Notes: generated by a model from the letters alone, not told the origin. Counted from the stretch's first letter, positions 1 through 9,650 are shown. The stretch is DNA of 35,292 nucleotides from Nitrosospira sp. Nsp11 (GCF_900142705.1 NZ_FRBV01000020.1:1-35292), one strand, 5' to 3'. Made by a program: numbers and translations.

Positions 1-2
1 TC

Positions 3-95
<93 letters not shown>

Positions 96-123
96 TCGGC
101 TGGGTAGTTAACTGAGCCCATCC

Positions 124-167
124 AGACCGCCCGCTCCCCAAGTCAAGGGGACGGGCGGTCTTAATTT
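124..167 (+). terminator. Rho-independent terminator
   Basis: A GC-rich inverted repeat has arms at about 124-139 and 147-161: AGACCGCCCG...TCCCC against GGGGACGGGCGGTCT, with one bulged C. It is followed on the plus strand by TTAATTT. The T-run lies only on the plus-strand side, so it should stop the gene ending at 95 rather than ftsK. Confidence 0.85.
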
Positions 168-265
168 AACTTCGTTTCAGGCATCAAAACAAAAGCAAAA
201 GTAGCAGACCAGGCATTCTTGCATTCGTCGTGACGTCGTCTTCATTGATGAGTCATAGACCTCGG

Positions 266-2560
266 CTAGTCGTTGCGCGCCGGAACCAATACCTCTCGAT
301 TACCGTTGGTTTGCATGGCCGAAACAAGTCCTGCGCGTTCCATTTCTTCAATCAGCCGCGCAGCGCGGTTATAACCGATACGCAAATGCCGCTGTACCAG
401 CGAGATTGAAGCGCGGCGCGACTTGAGCACCATCGCAACTGCGTCGTCGTAAAGCGGATCGGCTTCGCTGCCTTCCTGGCCTGCTATGCCAGCGCTTTCG
501 CTCACGCCGCCCTCTTCTTCGATGGAGTTTAACACCCCATCCACATAGCGCGGCGCACCGTGCGCCTTCAGGTATTCCACCACTCTGTGTACTTCCTGAT
601 CGGCGACAAAAGCGCCATGCACCCGTTGCGGATAACCGCTGCCGGGAGGCAGATAAAGCATGTCGCCCTGCCCAAGCAGCGCCTCCGCCCCCATCTGATC
701 CAAAATGGTGCGCGAATCCACCTTGCTGGATACCTGAAACGCCACACGGGTCGGAATGTTGGCTTTGATAAGGCCGGTAATCACATCCACTGAAGGCCGC
801 TGCGTGGCGAGCAGCAAATGCACGCCTGCAGCACGTGCTTTCTGTGCCAACCGAGCGATCAATTCCTCGACTTTTTTGCCCACCACCATCATCAAGTCCG
901 CCAATTCATCTATTACCACTACGATCAATGGCATCTCTTCCAGCGGCTCTGGCGCGTCCGGCGTCAAGCTGAATGGATTGGTCAATGGCTGTTCGCTCTT
1001 TATTGCATCCCGGACTTTCTGGTTATACCCACCGAGGTTACGCACACCCAGTGCAGACATCAGCTTGTAGCGCCGCTCCATTTCCGCCACCCCCCACCGC
1101 AGCGCGCTTGCCGCCTGACGCATATCCGTCACGACGGGCGCCAGCAGATGCGGAATGCCTTCATAAACCGACAACTCAAGCATTTTTGGGTCTACCAGAA
1201 TCAGGCGCACCTGCTCAGGCGTAGCCTTATAGATAAGGCTCAGTATCATGGCGTTGATAGCCACCGATTTGCCTGATCCAGTCGTTCCCGCAACCAGCAC
1301 ATGGGGCATCCTGGCCAGGTCCGCTACTACCGGATGGCCGCCGATGTCCTTGCCCAACGCCATGGTCAGCGGCGACGCCATCTCGGCATAAGCTTGTGAA
1401 CTGAGAATTTCGGACAGCCGCACCACTTGCCGCTTGGGATTGGGAATCTCCAGGCCCATACTGGTCTTTCCCGGAATGGTTTCCACCACGCGTATGCTCA
1501 CAACCGACAAAGAGCGCGCCAGGTCTTTCACAAGATTGAGAATCTGGTTACCCTTTACGCCCACCGCGGGCTCGATCTCATACCGGGTAATGACGGGACC
1601 GGGATAAGCCGCCACAACCTTGACCTCCACGCCAAAATCGATCAGCTTCCGCTCGATCAGGCGCGAAGTGAATTCAAGCGTGTCGGTCGACAGGATTTCC
1701 ACATCCTTTTTCGCCGGCTCATCCAGCAGTCGCAACGGCGGCAAAGGCGAATCGGGTAAATCGACGAATAGCGGCGTCTGTTTTTCCTTGATCACCCGTG
1801 GCGACTTCGGAATCATGGTGGCGGGCTGCTCGATATGTAAAGGCGGATTTTCCTGGAAACGTTTTTTCCCGACCTCGACCAATTCATCCCGCTTGATTGC
1901 CGAGGCCAAGCCCGCGCGGCGATCCTGCCAGTCTTCCCAGCGGCGCCTGACGATCATGCAGCTTTCCTCCATCACCGCGCCCAGTTTCTCGACAAAACGC
2001 AACCAAGACAGGCCGGTAAACAAGCTGAAGCCGATCGCGATCAATGTTACCAGCGCCAGCGTCGTGCCGGTAAAGCCCAGCATCTGCGACAGGTTCTTGC
2101 TGATTATCAGGCCCAGCACGCCGCCCGGCGTCTGGGGCAACGTTATTTGGAGCGTATAAAAACGCAATGCTTCAAGTCCGCTGCTGGCGAATAGCAAAAC
2201 AAGAAAACCGGCAGCCGAAACAAACAATGGGCGACGATCGAATATGCCCCCATCGATACGGTGATAAGCCCACGTTACGAGAAAAGCACAAAATAATACC
2301 CACCACCAGGCTGAAACGCCGAATAGATATAGCAGCAAGTCCGCCAGCCAGGCCCCCGCCATCCCGCCGGGATTTTGCACGGTCGCTGCGCCACTGTGGG
2401 ACCATCCAGGATCGGCACGCTCATATCCATAGAATATCAGCACCAGGTAAAGCGCCACGCCGAGCAACGCAAGTCCCGTTGACTCGCGCAGCAGCCTGAC
2501 AACCCTCGGCGGCAAAGGATTGGGACTGGATTTTTTCGCCATAGACTTGACAGAACTCAT
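266..2560 (-). CDS. ftsK: DNA translocase FtsK
   Basis: FtsK is the septal DNA pump that clears chromosome termini and activates XerCD recombination at dif. The 764-residue protein has an N-terminal domain with four hydrophobic helices (about residues 28-48, 70-95, 112-130 and 165-185), a short linker, and the hexameric motor. The motor carries Walker A GTTGSGKS near residue 423 and Walker B LIVVVIDE near 550. A winged-helix gamma domain that reads KOPS sites occupies roughly 697-757, with the usual DPLYDDAV start. The linker is short compared with the E. coli protein (1329 aa), giving the compact SpoIIIE-like form common in betaproteobacteria. The start is the first ATG after the upstream gap; a second in-frame Met lies at residue 7. 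The partner gene lolA, which often follows ftsK, is not here. Confidence 0.97.
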   Translation of the reverse strand: MSSVKSMAKKSSPNPLPPRVVRLLRESTGLALLGVALYLVLIFYGYERADPGWSHSGAATVQNPGGMAGAWLADLLLYLFGVSAWWWVLFCAFLVTWAYHRIDGGIFDRRPLFVSAAGFLVLLFASSGLEALRFYTLQITLPQTPGGVLGLIISKNLSQMLGFTGTTLALVTLIAIGFSLFTGLSWLRFVEKLGAVMEESCMIVRRRWEDWQDRRAGLASAIKRDELVEVGKKRFQENPPLHIEQPATMIPKSPRVIKEKQTPLFVDLPDSPLPPLRLLDEPAKKDVEILSTDTLEFTSRLIERKLIDFGVEVKVVAAYPGPVITRYEIEPAVGVKGNQILNLVKDLARSLSVVSIRVVETIPGKTSMGLEIPNPKRQVVRLSEILSSQAYAEMASPLTMALGKDIGGHPVVADLARMPHVLVAGTTGSGKSVAINAMILSLIYKATPEQVRLILVDPKMLELSVYEGIPHLLAPVVTDMRQAASALRWGVAEMERRYKLMSALGVRNLGGYNQKVRDAIKSEQPLTNPFSLTPDAPEPLEEMPLIVVVIDELADLMMVVGKKVEELIARLAQKARAAGVHLLLATQRPSVDVITGLIKANIPTRVAFQVSSKVDSRTILDQMGAEALLGQGDMLYLPPGSGYPQRVHGAFVADQEVHRVVEYLKAHGAPRYVDGVLNSIEEEGGVSESAGIAGQEGSEADPLYDDAVAMVLKSRRASISLVQRHLRIGYNRAARLIEEMERAGLVSAMQTNGNREVLVPARND

Positions 2561-2734
2561 GGATAGTCTCGGGCTAACAGAGGAATACGGAAAGAAATCC
2601 GATTATATAGGGTTACATCAGCGCAAAAAAGCAGCGTCATTGCCCGCGGCATCGTATGGAAGAAGATGAAGAAAGACGATTACAAATGCATCGCTACCTG
2701 GCGACACAAGGCTAAATAATTTTACTCGATCTCA

Positions 2735-4069
2735 TTACTTTACTTGCGCGGCGGATTCAACTGTCCGGGTGTCCTTGTCCCTGAGTTTTTCATCCAGTAT
2801 TTCGATCCAGTGCTCGACCGGCAACGACGTACCGCCTCGTACGTGCATGAGGCATCCTATGTTGGCGGTCGCGATCCGGGTTGGCTCTCCCGACTCCAGC
2901 GCCGTTACCTTGTTTTTCAGTAGCTGCTGCGACAGTTCGGGCTGCAAAATGGAGTAGGTGCCTGCCGATCCGCAGCAAAGATGAGCATCCGGCACATAAG
3001 TCAATTCAAAACCTGCGGCAACCAGAATTTTCTCGGCAACACCCCGAATTCGCATTCCGTGTTGCAGGGTGCAGGGGGAATGGAAGGCGAGCCGGGGTTT
3101 TTTTGCGTCGCCCGTGTTCGCCAACGGTCTGGCGAGGAGTGACACGAGCGCTTGGGTCTCGGCTTCCACGATTTCGCTGATATCTTTAGTCAATTCGGAA
3201 ATCCGTGCCGCCCTTTCCGCGTAGGCGGGATCATGGCGCAATAAATGGCCGTATTCCTTTACAGTCACGCCGCAACCACTCGCAGTCATGACAATGGCTT
3301 CCACTCCAACTGCCCCTTCTCCTCCTGCGTCACCTTCCATTCCGACATACGGCCACCAGGCATCCACATTGCGGCGCATGTAATCCAGCCCTTCCTGCTG
3401 GGCATTAAGGTGGTAAGACACCGCACCGCAGCAACCTGCCTTCGGCGCCTTGATGAGGGATATGCCGAGCTTGTCTAATATCCTTGCGGTTGCGGCGTTA
3501 ATGTTAGGCGCCAGTGTCGGCTGTACACAGCCTTCCAGCACCAGCATTTTGCGTCGATGTTGTACAGGAGGCTGAGATAGCGTTGGTCCCGCAGGCCGGG
3601 AATTCTTTATACGCGGTATTGAATCCCGAAGAACACCCGGCAGTAATGGGCGGGCAGACCGCCCCAGCTTCAGCAATGAAGCAAACACCCCTGCGTTAGG
3701 TAGAGTTTGACGCAATGTGTATCGAACCGCACCTGCAGCGAAGCTGCGTCCCACTTTTTTTTCAACAATACCACGACCAATATCCACCAGTCGTCCATAT
3801 TGCACGCCGGACGGACAAACCGTCTCGCAGGCGCGGCAGGTGAGGCAACGATCAAGATGCAACTGGGTCTTTTGCGTGACCGGCGCGCCTTCCAGCACTT
3901 GTTTTATCAAATAGATACGCCCACGTGGGCTATCCAGTTCGTCGCCCAGCAACTGATAAGTCGGGCAAGTGGCAAGGCAGAAACCGCAATGAACGCAATT
4001 CCGCAGTATCGCCTCCGCTTCCTGTCCTTCCGGAGAGTCTTTGATAAAGTCGGCGAGATGGGTTTGCAT
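2735..4069 (-). CDS. glcF: Glycolate oxidase iron-sulfur subunit GlcF
   Basis: GlcF is the electron-transfer subunit of the membrane-associated glycolate dehydrogenase complex GlcDEF, which oxidises glycolate to glyoxylate and passes electrons to the respiratory chain. The 444-residue protein has two 4Fe-4S clusters: Cys25/28/31 with Cys35-Pro, and Cys75/78/81 with Cys85-Pro. Two cysteine-rich CCG domains follow, marked by the CCGAVSYH and CCGSAGTYS motifs. It is somewhat longer than the E. coli protein (about 407 aa), with extra residues between the two CCG domains. Its ATG sits 1 bp after the glcE stop, so the two are almost certainly co-transcribed and translationally coupled. It is the last gene of the operon. 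Only the clarity of the family call supports the function; no assay is implied. Confidence 0.95.
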   Translation of the reverse strand: MQTHLADFIKDSPEGQEAEAILRNCVHCGFCLATCPTYQLLGDELDSPRGRIYLIKQVLEGAPVTQKTQLHLDRCLTCRACETVCPSGVQYGRLVDIGRGIVEKKVGRSFAAGAVRYTLRQTLPNAGVFASLLKLGRSARPLLPGVLRDSIPRIKNSRPAGPTLSQPPVQHRRKMLVLEGCVQPTLAPNINAATARILDKLGISLIKAPKAGCCGAVSYHLNAQQEGLDYMRRNVDAWWPYVGMEGDAGGEGAVGVEAIVMTASGCGVTVKEYGHLLRHDPAYAERAARISELTKDISEIVEAETQALVSLLARPLANTGDAKKPRLAFHSPCTLQHGMRIRGVAEKILVAAGFELTYVPDAHLCCGSAGTYSILQPELSQQLLKNKVTALESGEPTRIATANIGCLMHVRGGTSLPVEHWIEILDEKLRDKDTRTVESAAQVK

Positions 4070-4070
4070 T

Positions 4071-5183
4071 TTATATTTCCGGGTATATCCGGCCGGGATT
4101 AAGTATACGCATGGGGTCGAATTTTTCTTTCAGGCCGCGAGTGATATTCATCATAGCCGGCGTGAGCGGATGAAACACGGCAGCGCGCGATCCGTAACCG
4201 CGAAATAAAGTAGCATGGCCGCCGGCGCCTTTCGCAGCACTGCGTATGGCGAGATGCACGGCCTCGGCATCCGCATCAGCCGAGTCAATTACCAGCCAGC
4301 GCAATGCTCCGCCCCATTCGATCAATTGATTCCCGGGCAGCGATAGTGGCGGGGTTGTGGATTTTATGGATAGGCGCCAGAGCGGCTTCCCCGCTTGGAA
4401 AAATGGGTGAGTCTGTTCACGGACGGTTTCCCAGAAAACGGCGCCGTCATCGATCTCCTCGCCCCCTATTATCGCACGCGCGGCGCGCACGGCAGGTGCT
4501 GCGCCCGAGAGTCTCAAAACAAGGATGCCGTCGCAGAAACAGGTTGCGGAGACCGGTAGCGGCTTACCCGCCCAGAAATTCATCTTTTCGATGGCTTCCG
4601 CCTCGTTCATCGGTAAGCGCAGCGTAAGCTCCATTGCCGGTAGCGGCAGCACTTTGAGTGAAACCTCGAGCAATAAGCCCAGCGTGCCCATCGAACCCGT
4701 CATTAAACGCGAGACATCGTAGCCCGCAACATTTTTCATGACCTGGCCGCCAAAACGCAGATCCTCTCCTCTACCATCCAACATGCGCACTCCCAGCACA
4801 AAGTCACGTACTGCGCCGCCGGATGCCCGGCGCGGACCGGACAAGCCGGTAGCAACACAACCACCGAGCGTAGCGCCAGCACCAAAATGAGGGGGCTCGA
4901 AAGCCAGCATTTGACCGTGCCTGGCCAGTTCGGTTTCGAGATCGGAGAGCCGCGTCCCTGCGCGAGCGGTGACCACGAGTTCCGTAGGCTCGTAATCGAC
5001 TATGCCGGCGTAGGCGGTAGCATCAAGAATGCCACCACGTGAAGGAAGAGGATCGGCCAGGGCCAGGGCGACAATGCGACTGCCATAGAAGTCCTTGGTG
5101 CCGCCGCTGCGTATTATTAATTGCTCGTCAGCGCCGCCGGCCGCTTGAATGGTGTCGGCAAATTGATCGATGAGATATTGCAT
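4071..5183 (-). CDS. glcE: Glycolate oxidase FAD-binding subunit GlcE
   Basis: GlcE is the smaller flavin-binding subunit of the glycolate dehydrogenase complex. The 370-residue sequence shows the PCMH-type FAD-binding fold of the family. Visible motifs are SGGTKDFYG near the N-terminus, GATLGGCVATGLSGPRR around residue 106, and KNVAGYDVSRLMTGSMGT around residue 149. The C-terminus ends in the family-typical DPMRILNPGRIYPE. Length agrees with E. coli GlcE (about 350 aa). It lies 50 bp downstream of glcD and ends 1 bp before glcF starts, so it is the third gene of a four-gene minus-strand unit. Confidence 0.95.
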   Translation of the reverse strand: MQYLIDQFADTIQAAGGADEQLIIRSGGTKDFYGSRIVALALADPLPSRGGILDATAYAGIVDYEPTELVVTARAGTRLSDLETELARHGQMLAFEPPHFGAGATLGGCVATGLSGPRRASGGAVRDFVLGVRMLDGRGEDLRFGGQVMKNVAGYDVSRLMTGSMGTLGLLLEVSLKVLPLPAMELTLRLPMNEAEAIEKMNFWAGKPLPVSATCFCDGILVLRLSGAAPAVRAARAIIGGEEIDDGAVFWETVREQTHPFFQAGKPLWRLSIKSTTPPLSLPGNQLIEWGGALRWLVIDSADADAEAVHLAIRSAAKGAGGHATLFRGYGSRAAVFHPLTPAMMNITRGLKEKFDPMRILNPGRIYPEI

Positions 5184-5233
5184 TGTCTAATCGTCGCCAG
5201 TCTTCAGACTATGCAAAATCGCCTCATCAATTT

Positions 5234-6688
5234 TCAAAACCTCGGCAGCTCAGGGAATTTTTCTTCGCCCCGATGCACGTGCATTGCGCCATGTTCGGCG
5301 CAACGACGTAGCGTCGGCACGGCTTTTCCGGGATTCAGCAGTCCCTCAGGATCAAAGGCCGCTTTTACCGCATGAAACATCTTCAGTTCCCCCATCTTGA
5401 ATTGAGAACACATCTGGTCAATTTTTTCCATGCCGACTCCATGCTCGCCCGTAATGGTCCCTCCTGCCTGGATACACATCTCAAGTATCCTTGCGCCAAA
5501 TTCCTCGGTTAATTCAAGCTCTCCGGGCCGATTGGCATCGTAAAGAATCAGCGGATGCAAGTTGCCGTCGCCAGCATGGAAGACATTCATGCAACGCAGA
5601 CCATACTCAACGGAGAGCGCTTCGATTCCAGACAATACGTTTGCAAGACTCTTGCGGGGAATGGTTCCATCCATGCAGTAGTAATCCGGTGATATGCGAC
5701 CCGCCGCCGGGAAGGCTGCTTTGCGTCCGGCCCAGAATTTAAGCCGCTCGGCCTCATCGCGCGACGTCCTGATCTCGATAGCGCCGCTTCTTTCCATGAT
5801 TTCATTAATATGCTGGATTTCTTCCGCCACTTCCTCCGCCGTACCGTCGGCTTCGCATAGCAGAATCGCGGCCGCATCAAGGTTGTAGCCCGCATGAACG
5901 TACTCCTCCACTGCGCGGGTGGTCATTTTATCCATCATCTCCATACCGGCCGGAATAATTCCTGCACCGATCACGTTCGCCACCGCATCACCGGCACTAC
6001 GCAGGTCATTAAATGCAGCAAGGACCACTTGGGCTTTTTCAGGCTTGGGCGTGAGTTTTACGGTAACTTCAGTCACGACGCCCAACATGCCTTCGCTGCC
6101 CGTCATGAGCGCCAGCAGGTCGTAACCCGGCGCATCCAGCCCATCAGCGCCGATTTCAAGGATCTCGCCGTTTATGGTTATGACGCGCAGTTTGAGAATG
6201 TTATGCACGGTGAGCCCATATTTCAGGCAGTGTACGCCCCCCGAATTTTCGGCCACGTTGCCACCGATGGAGCAGGCAATCTGCGATGACGGATCGGGTG
6301 CATAATATAGTCCATACGGTGCCGCCGCTTCGCTGATAGCAAGATTGCGTACCCCTGGCTGCACTCTCGCGGTACGTGCTGCCGGGTCAAGCTCAAGTAT
6401 TTGCCTCAACTTGGCGAGCGACAAAAGCACACCCTCAGCATGCGGCAGCGCGCCCCCGGACAGGCCGGTTCCCGCCCCTCGTGCTACTACCGGGATTTTT
6501 GCTACATAACAGGCCTCTAAAATTTCGATCACTTCATTTTCGGTTCGCGGCAGTGCCACGATCAAGGGCATTTGCCGGTAAGCTGACAAGCCGTCGCACT
6601 CGTATGGCCTCAAATCCTCGGTCTCATGAAGCACCGCATCGGATGGCAGAAAGGTGCGTAGCCTGGAAACAAGCTCGAGCGCATTCAT
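5234..6688 (-). CDS. glcD: Glycolate oxidase FAD-linked subunit GlcD
   Basis: GlcD is the catalytic flavoprotein of the GlcDEF complex, oxidising glycolate (and often D-lactate) to the 2-oxo acid. The 484-residue protein has an N-terminal FAD-binding PCMH domain, with VARGAGTGLSGGALP near residue 69 and SIGGNVAENSGGVHCLKYG near 140. The C-terminal FAD-oxidase domain carries FHAGDGNLHPL and GEHGVGMEK, which hold the substrate and metal-binding His and Glu residues of the D-2-hydroxyacid dehydrogenase family. D-lactate dehydrogenases share this fold, but the adjoining glcE and glcF fix the assignment. It starts 18 bp after the stop of the reductase gene upstream. Confidence 0.95.
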   Translation of the reverse strand: MNALELVSRLRTFLPSDAVLHETEDLRPYECDGLSAYRQMPLIVALPRTENEVIEILEACYVAKIPVVARGAGTGLSGGALPHAEGVLLSLAKLRQILELDPAARTARVQPGVRNLAISEAAAPYGLYYAPDPSSQIACSIGGNVAENSGGVHCLKYGLTVHNILKLRVITINGEILEIGADGLDAPGYDLLALMTGSEGMLGVVTEVTVKLTPKPEKAQVVLAAFNDLRSAGDAVANVIGAGIIPAGMEMMDKMTTRAVEEYVHAGYNLDAAAILLCEADGTAEEVAEEIQHINEIMERSGAIEIRTSRDEAERLKFWAGRKAAFPAAGRISPDYYCMDGTIPRKSLANVLSGIEALSVEYGLRCMNVFHAGDGNLHPLILYDANRPGELELTEEFGARILEMCIQAGGTITGEHGVGMEKIDQMCSQFKMGELKMFHAVKAAFDPEGLLNPGKAVPTLRRCAEHGAMHVHRGEEKFPELPRF

Positions 6689-6706
6689 TTCAATTATTAA
6701 ACTCGG

Positions 6707-7657
6707 TTAATTTGATTCTTTTTGTGAATTCTGAGTCGAATCGTTAATTTTATGATTCGACAAGTTTTCCAGCACTTGTATCATTGCTGCGCTGTCCAAC
6801 TTTGCGCCGCCGTGGGCGATGCATGCATTAAACATTTGCTGAACGGCGGCAGTATTGGGCAAACTGATACCCAGCGCGCGCGCATTGGAGAGTGCCAGGT
6901 TCAAATCCTTCTGATGCAATTCTATGCGAAATCCCGGCTCGAATGCGCGCTTGATCATACGCTCGCCGTGAACTTCCAGGACGCGAGATGAAGCAAACCC
7001 ACCCATCAGCGCCTCGCGCACCTTGGCAGGATCGGCGCCGGCCTTGGACGCAAACAACAGGCCCTCGCCAACAGCCTCGATAGTAAGCGCAGCGATGATC
7101 TGGTTGGCAATCTTGCAAACTTGACCTGCGCCGTTCTCCCCGATTAACGTTATTGTTTTTCCCAGTAATTCGAGAACAGGCCTGATCTTCTCGAATACCG
7201 GTTCCTTTGCGCCGACCATAATGGTAAGGGTTGCATTCATTGCGCCGATATCGCCGCCGGACACAGGCGCATCCACATAGTCATGACCGAGCTTGTTGAT
7301 AGCGGCAGCGAACGTTCTGGTTTCGATGGGAGAGATGGAACTCATGTCCATCACGATCCTGCCCGCAATTGAGCTTTTGCGCTTCGTATCGCTCAACTCG
7401 CTGCGCAACCCTTCCACCACGCCGTTCGTGCCGAACAGCACCTGTTCCACATCCTGCGTATCAGGCAGCATGGTGATGACAATGTCGGCGTTTTGTGCGA
7501 TTTCCCCGGGCGAAGAACAGGCGTTACCGCCCAGCTTGAGCAATTCATCGGGCACGCCACTGCGAGAATGCAGAAACAATGTGTGGCCGCCCTTGATAAG
7601 GTTCCTGGCCATGGGTTTTCCCATGATGCCGAGGCCGACGAAACCGATACTTGTCAT
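6707..7657 (-). CDS. garR: 2-hydroxy-3-oxopropionate (tartronate semialdehyde) reductase
   Basis: This NAD(P)H-dependent enzyme reduces tartronate semialdehyde to D-glycerate, the last step of the glycerate route by which glyoxylate from glycolate is returned to central metabolism. The 316 residues show the beta-hydroxyacid dehydrogenase pattern: GLGIMGKPMARNL nucleotide-binding loop at residues 8-20, DAPVSGGDIGA substrate motif at 129-139, and the catalytic Lys182 in GAGQVCKIANQI. It is about 20 residues longer than E. coli GarR/GlxR because of an Asn/Ser-rich C-terminal tail. As first gene of the operon with glcD, glcE and glcF its pathway role is well supported. Glyoxylate carboligase, which makes its substrate, is not in the window. 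A 3-hydroxyisobutyrate dehydrogenase activity cannot be excluded from sequence alone. Confidence 0.9.
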   Translation of the reverse strand: MTSIGFVGLGIMGKPMARNLIKGGHTLFLHSRSGVPDELLKLGGNACSSPGEIAQNADIVITMLPDTQDVEQVLFGTNGVVEGLRSELSDTKRKSSIAGRIVMDMSSISPIETRTFAAAINKLGHDYVDAPVSGGDIGAMNATLTIMVGAKEPVFEKIRPVLELLGKTITLIGENGAGQVCKIANQIIAALTIEAVGEGLLFASKAGADPAKVREALMGGFASSRVLEVHGERMIKRAFEPGFRIELHQKDLNLALSNARALGISLPNTAAVQQMFNACIAHGGAKLDSAAMIQVLENLSNHKINDSTQNSQKESN

Positions 7658-7883
7658 TTTTTGCTCATCAGCATTTTAAAATCCTGCCGGTTATCTCAGC
7701 TATACTTTTGTGCTCGCCAGCCTTGCTGGTGCCATTCACGGATTTTTTCGCGGGCGGAGAAGTTTCGCTAGTGTAAACTTTCTCGCGATCCGGATGCCGA
7801 ATACGGGAGCGTATTTCGCACGCATGCTCATATTTTTTAGCTAGCGCAGGTGTGCATCCAACATTCTCGCACTGGAAATAAAC

Positions 7884-7908
7884 GTTGGGGTTCCTTCGTC
7901 ACCCCAAC
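7884..7908. repeat. REP-like hairpin 1
   Basis: A perfect 8-bp inverted repeat, GTTGGGGT at 7884-7891 and ACCCCAAC at 7901-7908, encloses a 9-base loop containing CTTCG. A T6 run begins about 10 bases later (7919). It has the same architecture as the hairpin at 7972, so I read the two as members of a small palindromic intergenic repeat family. A weak plus-strand terminator is possible, but no gene ends there. Confidence 0.45.
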
Positions 7909-7971
7909 CTGCGAGATAATTTTTTGGGCCGCGTCATTGCTGCGTACGGATAGGACATGGGACAACCAAAT

Positions 7972-7998
7972 GATGGGTTATGCTTCGCTCCACCCATC
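7972..7998. repeat. REP-like hairpin 2
   Basis: Arms GATGGGT (7972-7978) and ACCCATC (7992-7998) flank a loop with GCTTCGCTCC, followed by CTAC. The pattern GGGTT-n-CTTCG-n-CACCC-n-CCT is shared with the hairpin at 7884. Such GGGTT...ACCC palindromes are frequent between genes of many beta- and gammaproteobacteria and are mobilised by REP-associated transposases. A decayed one lies at 21475-21966. Confidence 0.45.
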
Positions 7999-8128
7999 CT
8001 ACAAGAAGGCTTTGCCGTTGCCCGCTTAAATATCAGGATACCAGGCGCCGCGTTTCAAAACGCGTGTTCATATTTTTAACGTCGAAATAGAAAAGAATAT
8101 TGCCATTTGATAATTACAAGGAAACAGG

Positions 8129-8299
8129 ATGATCAAATTTCAACAGGATAGGGGTAAACAGTGCATTTCTACCTATGTTAATACAAAAGTAGCTCGACGC
8201 AATATGAGCGCACTCGCCTGCGTGGAGACCATGCGCGAAAAAAGACGTAACGCTGCGATGACGAGTGCTGGTCTTGAACTACTGGTTGCGCTGACATGA
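8129..8299 (+). CDS. Small 56-residue ORF coupled to rubredoxin reductase
   Basis: An ATG at 8129 opens 56 codons ending in TGA at 8297-8299. That stop overlaps the ATG of the reductase gene (ATGA overlap), the classic layout for translational coupling. An AAGGAAACAGG sequence directly upstream provides a plausible ribosome-binding site. The product is basic (RR, KRR clusters) with only two cysteines (residues 12 and 31), so it is not a rubredoxin, which needs four. There is no signal peptide or membrane segment. I do not recognise a family. It could be a genuine small partner or merely a leader peptide that sets reductase translation; either is inference from position and RBS. Confidence 0.45.
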   Translation: MIKFQQDRGKQCISTYVNTKVARRNMSALACVETMREKRRNAAMTSAGLELLVALT

Positions 8300-9450
8300 G
8301 CAAGGAACCCGTAATTATAATCGGCAGCGGTATTGGCGGTTATACCGTAGCCCGGGAATTCCGCAAGCTGGATGCGGAAACGCCTATGCTGATCATTTCC
8401 GCGGATCACGGCGGATTTTATTCCAAGCCGATGCTTTCAAACGCGCTGGCGACGGGTAAGACGCCTGCGTCCATACTGAATGCCAGCGCCGAGAAAATGG
8501 CCGCGCAACTGAAGATGACCATCCGGCCCTATAGCCGGGTATCGGCCATAGACCCATCCAATAAAACAGTGACATTGCAGGATGGAGAGAAACTGACCTA
8601 TAGTCAACTCGTCCTGGCCATGGGGGCTGATCCGATCCGGCTGCCTCTGGAAGGGGAGGGAGCAGAGGATATCCTTTCCGTAAATGATCTCGATGACTAC
8701 CAACGCCTCCGTGATGCGCTGGAAGGAAAAAAGGATGTAACCATTCTGGGCGCGGGCCTGATAGGTTGCGAATTTGCCAACGACCTGACCATGGCGGGTT
8801 ACCGGGTACGCGTAATCGATATCAGCTCCCAGCCTCTGGGGCGGCTGCTGCCGCAGGCCGGCGGGGCCTTCATGCAACGCAGGCTGGAGGCTGCCGGTGT
8901 GGTTTTTCACTTGGGCGCGGCGACTCAGTACATTGAGCGGATTCATGAAAGCTTGCGCCTGACTCTCGCCAATGGAGAAATCATCCAGACGGATATCGTG
9001 CTCTCTGCTGTTGGGTTGCGTCCACGGACTGCGCTAGCTCAAGCAGCCGGTATTGCGGTGAATCGCGGTATCTCGGTCAACCGCTCGCTGCAAACCTGTT
9101 ATGAGGATATTTATGCTCTGGGCGATTGTGCCGAAGTGGAAGGTAGAGTTCTGCCGTTCGTGATGCCGATCATGCACGCGGCACGCGGGCTCGCCGCTAC
9201 GCTTGCCCAAACGCTGACTCCGGTACGCTACCCTGCCATGCCCGTGCTGGTCAAAACACCGGCTTGTCCAGCCGTCGTATCGCCGCCCGATATCTCTTTT
9301 CAAGGCGAATGGCTGGTCGAGGAAGATGAAAACGGCGTCAAGGCCCTGTTTAAAAGCGCAGAGGACAAACTGCTGGGTTATGCGCTGCTAGGCACGTCAA
9401 CCAAGGAAAAAAACGCGCTCGCCGCGCATTTACCGGCAGTGATGGAATAA
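8296..9450 (+). CDS. rubB: Rubredoxin-NAD(+) reductase (RubB/AlkT type)
   Basis: This FAD enzyme passes electrons from NADH to rubredoxin, for alkane hydroxylases or for oxygen and peroxide detoxification. The 384 residues fit the RubB group of the pyridine nucleotide-disulfide oxidoreductase family. They show GSGIGG FAD loop at residues 10-15, the conserved SKPMLSNAL near 43-51, LGAGLIGCEFANDL NADH-binding loop around 150, ALGDCAEV second FAD motif around 274, and the VMPIMHAARGLAATL stretch. Length matches Acinetobacter RubB (about 390 aa). No rubredoxin gene is adjacent, and the preceding small ORF does not encode one. The start is fixed by the 4-bp overlap with that ORF and by similarity beginning at the first residues. 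Confidence 0.88.
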   Translation: MSKEPVIIIGSGIGGYTVAREFRKLDAETPMLIISADHGGFYSKPMLSNALATGKTPASILNASAEKMAAQLKMTIRPYSRVSAIDPSNKTVTLQDGEKLTYSQLVLAMGADPIRLPLEGEGAEDILSVNDLDDYQRLRDALEGKKDVTILGAGLIGCEFANDLTMAGYRVRVIDISSQPLGRLLPQAGGAFMQRRLEAAGVVFHLGAATQYIERIHESLRLTLANGEIIQTDIVLSAVGLRPRTALAQAAGIAVNRGISVNRSLQTCYEDIYALGDCAEVEGRVLPFVMPIMHAARGLAATLAQTLTPVRYPAMPVLVKTPACPAVVSPPDISFQGEWLVEEDENGVKALFKSAEDKLLGYALLGTSTKEKNALAAHLPAVME

Positions 9451-9650
9451 GGAAAGCAGGCATTTTCCATTATTTCACGCCGAGCAAATAATGGTGTTCA
9501 GGCGTTATGCAGTTGTCAAACAGGTATGGCAATGATGCAGCGTGCGAGTCACGCCACATCATTGCTGGTTCTAGCCGGTCAGGCTCCGGAATGATAAATT
9601 TCGTCTTCTCCTCACAGATAAATATTCGAGGACTCGAAGGGCGGTTTTCC

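Larger units (their letters stand above)
7658..8128. other. Gene-free stretch between divergent operons
   Basis: About 470 bp separate the divergent glycolate operon and rubredoxin reductase unit, so promoters for both are expected here. I see no convincing -35/-10 pair. The stretch holds two similar hairpins (7884-7908 and 7972-7998), annotated separately. Confidence 0.6.

Noticed and set aside
8129-8299. The small ORF as a rubredoxin
   Set aside because: Rubredoxin needs two CxxC pairs; only two isolated cysteines are present.
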